A stretch of 17,108 nucleotides of DNA. Source: JAUSPI01 sp964650385 (GTDB lineage Bacteria; Desulfobacterota; Syntrophia; Syntrophales; JADFWA01). Position numbers and translations under genes: made by a program. The notes below the pieces were generated by a model. The model was not told where the DNA came from and did not search any database. It was given only the letters and a program-made list of their open reading frames with translations. Shown here piece by piece: positions 15,558 through 17,108 of the stretch. Each line of letters starts with the position of its first letter. Within the stretch, counting starts at the first letter, position 1. The stretch covers positions 1 to 17,108 of the forward strand of contig CAZYTP010000057.1 of the NCBI GenBank assembly GCA_964650385.1, written 5' to 3'.

Positions 15558-16220
15558 TCAATATTTAACTTTCTTATCGAAGTGGCGTGCCAGGTCGACG
15601 GCCTCCCAGTCCGATGTGCGGGGCGTTTTCACCCAGAGTTTAAGATCCTTTGGTACAAAGATTGTTTCATAGATGTTGTGTGACCTTTGAGCGCCACCTT
15701 TGTCGTAAGGCGTATCAAGAACCTTCATCATTACCTTCACGCTGAACTCGCCCTTGTATTTTTCGCCAAGTGCAAGAAGATTGGCACGGCGAGAAAAAGT
15801 TTGAAAGACGTCTACCGAAGGTTGGGCGATCCCCCAGGACGGATCCACGAAATGATTGGTTGAAACCAGCAGCCCCGGTTTATCCTGACCCCTCCGCCTT
15901 ATGCCGAATGTGGCCCATTCGTACGAATAAGACACATTTTCGTCCGCGACATTGAGCAAAATAGCGACCGGGGGTTTAGAGGAAAACATCGCCGCGTCGA
16001 GTTGGGTCATATCGTACGAATTGAAGAGAAAACCAAGGATCTGTATAAAATTCAGGATACTGTTTTCCATGATTATGTTTCCACCCGATGGAGTGCCGTC
16101 ATTAACCTCTGCAAAAAGCCCACTCCGGTTCATCACCGTGACGGCTTCAACACCGCCCAGGAACCCCACCGTGGCGGTCGGAACACTACCGTCAGTGGGA
16201 TTATAGATCGCCACTGTCAC
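15558..16220 (-). CDS. C45-type Ntn-hydrolase, C-terminal part (out of frame with its N-terminal part)
   Basis: This 220-codon frame encodes the remainder of the hydrolase whose first part is at 16217-16756. It begins exactly where that part stops, at a GTG overlapping the TGA by four bases. Its first residues TVAIYNPTDGSVPTATVGFLGGVEAVTVMN continue the family sequence that follows the GRHFDYP motif, and NRSGLFAEVND and HFVDPSW are also typical of the penicillin acylase/AAT-like fold. It has no nucleophile, signal peptide or separate ribosome-binding site, so it makes sense only as the downstream half of one protein. A minus-one shift at the junction joins the halves as NKFAL-VTVAIYNP. Either the gene is disrupted, or the read has lost one base, or the two parts are made by coupled translation from the GTGA overlap. 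Confidence 0.75.
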   Translation of the reverse strand: MTVAIYNPTDGSVPTATVGFLGGVEAVTVMNRSGLFAEVNDGTPSGGNIIMENSILNFIQILGFLFNSYDMTQLDAAMFSSKPPVAILLNVADENVSYSYEWATFGIRRRGQDKPGLLVSTNHFVDPSWGIAQPSVDVFQTFSRRANLLALGEKYKGEFSVKVMMKVLDTPYDKGGAQRSHNIYETIFVPKDLKLWVKTPRTSDWEAVDLARHFDKKVKY

Positions 16221-16756
16221 AAAGCGAATTTGTTGAAGAGCTCGGGATAATCGAAGTGTCGTCCCGTAATCATCGTCCCGTCCGCCGAGTAATCACCCCA
16301 TGTCGCGATAAAGGAACAATGCACATCTTCTCCCATAATATGAGCCAGGGTGACAAGCTCATTCAAGATAAGCAGTTTTTCAAGCTCCATGCCGGATGTT
16401 TCCGCAATCCCGTAAAAAATCTCCCTAAAGCGCTGCGGACACCTTGAAAAGATCTCTGCTGCCACATATTTCCCCACTTTGTAGTCGAGGTGTTTTTCCT
16501 TTACGAGGCCATCAACAATAGCCAGCTTGTAAAACTTTTTGAGGTCATCCTTCAGCAGATGCCCGTACTGCCTCCCCATCTGGCGAAAATTGCCGTGAAG
16601 CTCGACAACGTTAAATTTCCCGGCCTTGTAAAGCGAGGCCCCCTCATACTCTGCAATCGGTTTAAGGCCCGGCTTACCAGCCACCGCCTGCGTTATTCCA
16701 AACGCCACGCCGATAAGCAAAAGCATGCTCAAAACCAAAACGCTTTTTATTTTCAT
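16217..16756 (-). CDS. Secreted C45-type Ntn-hydrolase (acyltransferase/amidase-like), N-terminal part
   Basis: This 179-residue frame holds the front of a peptidase C45 / acyl-coenzyme A:6-aminopenicillanate acyltransferase-like protein. A Sec signal peptide (1-26, cleaved after AVA) sends it to the periplasm. The family pattern follows: ELHGNFRQMGRQYGHLL (53-69), ETSGMELEKLLILNEL (119-134), and the autocleavage site before Cys147 in EDVHCSFIATWGDYSADG, then TGRHFDYP. In this family Cys147 becomes the N-terminal nucleophile after self-processing and hydrolyses amide bonds of small molecules; the substrate here is unknown. The ATG at 16756 has AGGAGG seven nt upstream, which rejects the longer in-frame TTG start. 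The frame stops at TGA soon after the conserved DYP, far short of the full-length family, and the rest continues in the next frame. Confidence 0.8.
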   Translation of the reverse strand: MKIKSVLVLSMLLLIGVAFGITQAVAGKPGLKPIAEYEGASLYKAGKFNVVELHGNFRQMGRQYGHLLKDDLKKFYKLAIVDGLVKEKHLDYKVGKYVAAEIFSRCPQRFREIFYGIAETSGMELEKLLILNELVTLAHIMGEDVHCSFIATWGDYSADGTMITGRHFDYPELFNKFAL

Positions 16757-16834
16757 ATTCACTCCTCCTTTTTGCCCCACGTTTGCAAGCAATAGGCTAA
16801 ACTTTTTGATATTTGATAGTGGAATTAAAGAAAT

Positions 16835-16840
16835 AGTATA
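16835..16840 (-). promoter_or_regulatory. Candidate -10 box of the C45-type hydrolase gene
   Basis: Read on the minus strand the hexamer is TATACT, close to the TATAAT consensus, about 80 nt before the start codon at 16756. Only a poorly spaced -35 (TTGTTT, 19 nt away) precedes it, so the call is weak. Confidence 0.22.
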
Positions 16841-17002
16841 TCTATTTTCCGAAGGAAAGAAACAACAATGTGTGTACTGTTTCCCGAATATCCAGAACTG
16901 TTAAGACAATAGCAGCTGTCTACAGTGTGAGAATTGACTATGGAGTTGTGATATTGATTCCCTGTATGCAATTTGAATTTATCCAATTTTCCTGTTCGTT
17001 TG

Positions 17003-17055
17003 TTTCTAATAAGCGTCATTCTGCTGCGCAGTTGCAGAATGACGCTTATTAGAAA
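17003..17055. repeat. Perfect 22-bp inverted repeat with 9-nt loop
   Basis: The arms at 17003-17024 and 17034-17055 are exact reverse complements over 22 bases (core AAGCGTCATTCTGC / GCAGAATGACGCTT), with loop TGCGCAGTT. The stem is far stronger than a normal terminator and has no U-tract on either side. It could be a REP/MITE-type repeat, a protein-binding hairpin or a structured RNA end. Only one copy occurs in this window. Confidence 0.7.
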
Positions 17056-17108
17056 GGCTTATACTACTTGTGCAGCTTACGATTGATAATCCTTGCCTCA
17101 ATTCGATG

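Larger units (their letters stand above)
16757..17108. other. Intergenic region at the right edge of the window
   Basis: This 352-nt AT-rich stretch shows no gene. It holds the leader and promoter area of the C45-type hydrolase, a partial dyad around 16898-16935 (CTGT-ta-AGACA against TGTCT-ACAG) and the long perfect inverted repeat at 17003-17055. The next gene must lie beyond the window. Confidence 0.5.

Noticed and set aside
16205..16235. Programmed minus-one ribosomal frameshift in the C45-type gene
   Set aside because: No slippery heptamer of the X-XXY-YYZ type and no obvious downstream stem are present; a base deletion or sequence error is simpler.

Overview
The window looks like a chromosomal segment of a Gram-negative bacterium. 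An OmpW-type outer-membrane barrel, a Tat lipoprotein signal and periplasmic enzymes all imply a two-membrane cell. The many-PAS hybrid kinase paired with an NtrC-type regulator, the Cache chemoreceptor with a C-terminal aromatic tail and a secreted C45 hydrolase fit a member of the Desulfobacterota (former Deltaproteobacteria). That placement is inference from gene style; no rRNA or other taxonomic marker is present.

Layout. 1-480: 3' part of an OmpW-like barrel protein (+). 481-1108: AT-rich gap with a weak terminator-like hairpin and a perfect small palindrome. 1109-2269: DNA polymerase IV (dinB, +). 2270-2638: gap between convergent genes, holding a hairpin flanked by 7-bp direct repeats that looks like a tiny mobile-element relic. 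2639-10279: a minus-strand signalling block, read from right to left: a soluble four-PAS hybrid histidine kinase, an NtrC-family sigma-54 activator 16 nt behind it, a small receiver-like protein of unknown function, a Cache-domain chemoreceptor and a CheW adaptor. The kinase and regulator form a clear two-component pair. The chemoreceptor and CheW form a chemotaxis input module whose CheA lies elsewhere.

10780-14470 is the most unusual part: a tight three-gene plus-strand operon. It encodes (i) a membrane-anchored double-Cache protein with no output domain, (ii) a nucleobase-transporter-family (NCS2) permease in which residues aligned with the substrate-binding glutamates of UraA are replaced by Lys and Ser, and (iii) a thiamine-diphosphate enzyme related to the alpha subunit of indolepyruvate:ferredoxin oxidoreductase. 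This enzyme has no Fe-S motifs and carries a twin-arginine lipoprotein signal, so it should work outside the cytoplasm. The set reads as a bind / convert / import system for an unknown, probably 2-oxo-acid-like substrate.

14521-16756 (minus): a C39-like papain-fold protein without a signal peptide, then a secreted C45-type Ntn-hydrolase broken into two overlapping frames by an apparent one-base frameshift. The right end carries a perfect 22-bp inverted repeat with a 9-nt loop (17003-17055). No tRNA, rRNA, CRISPR array or intact insertion sequence was found.
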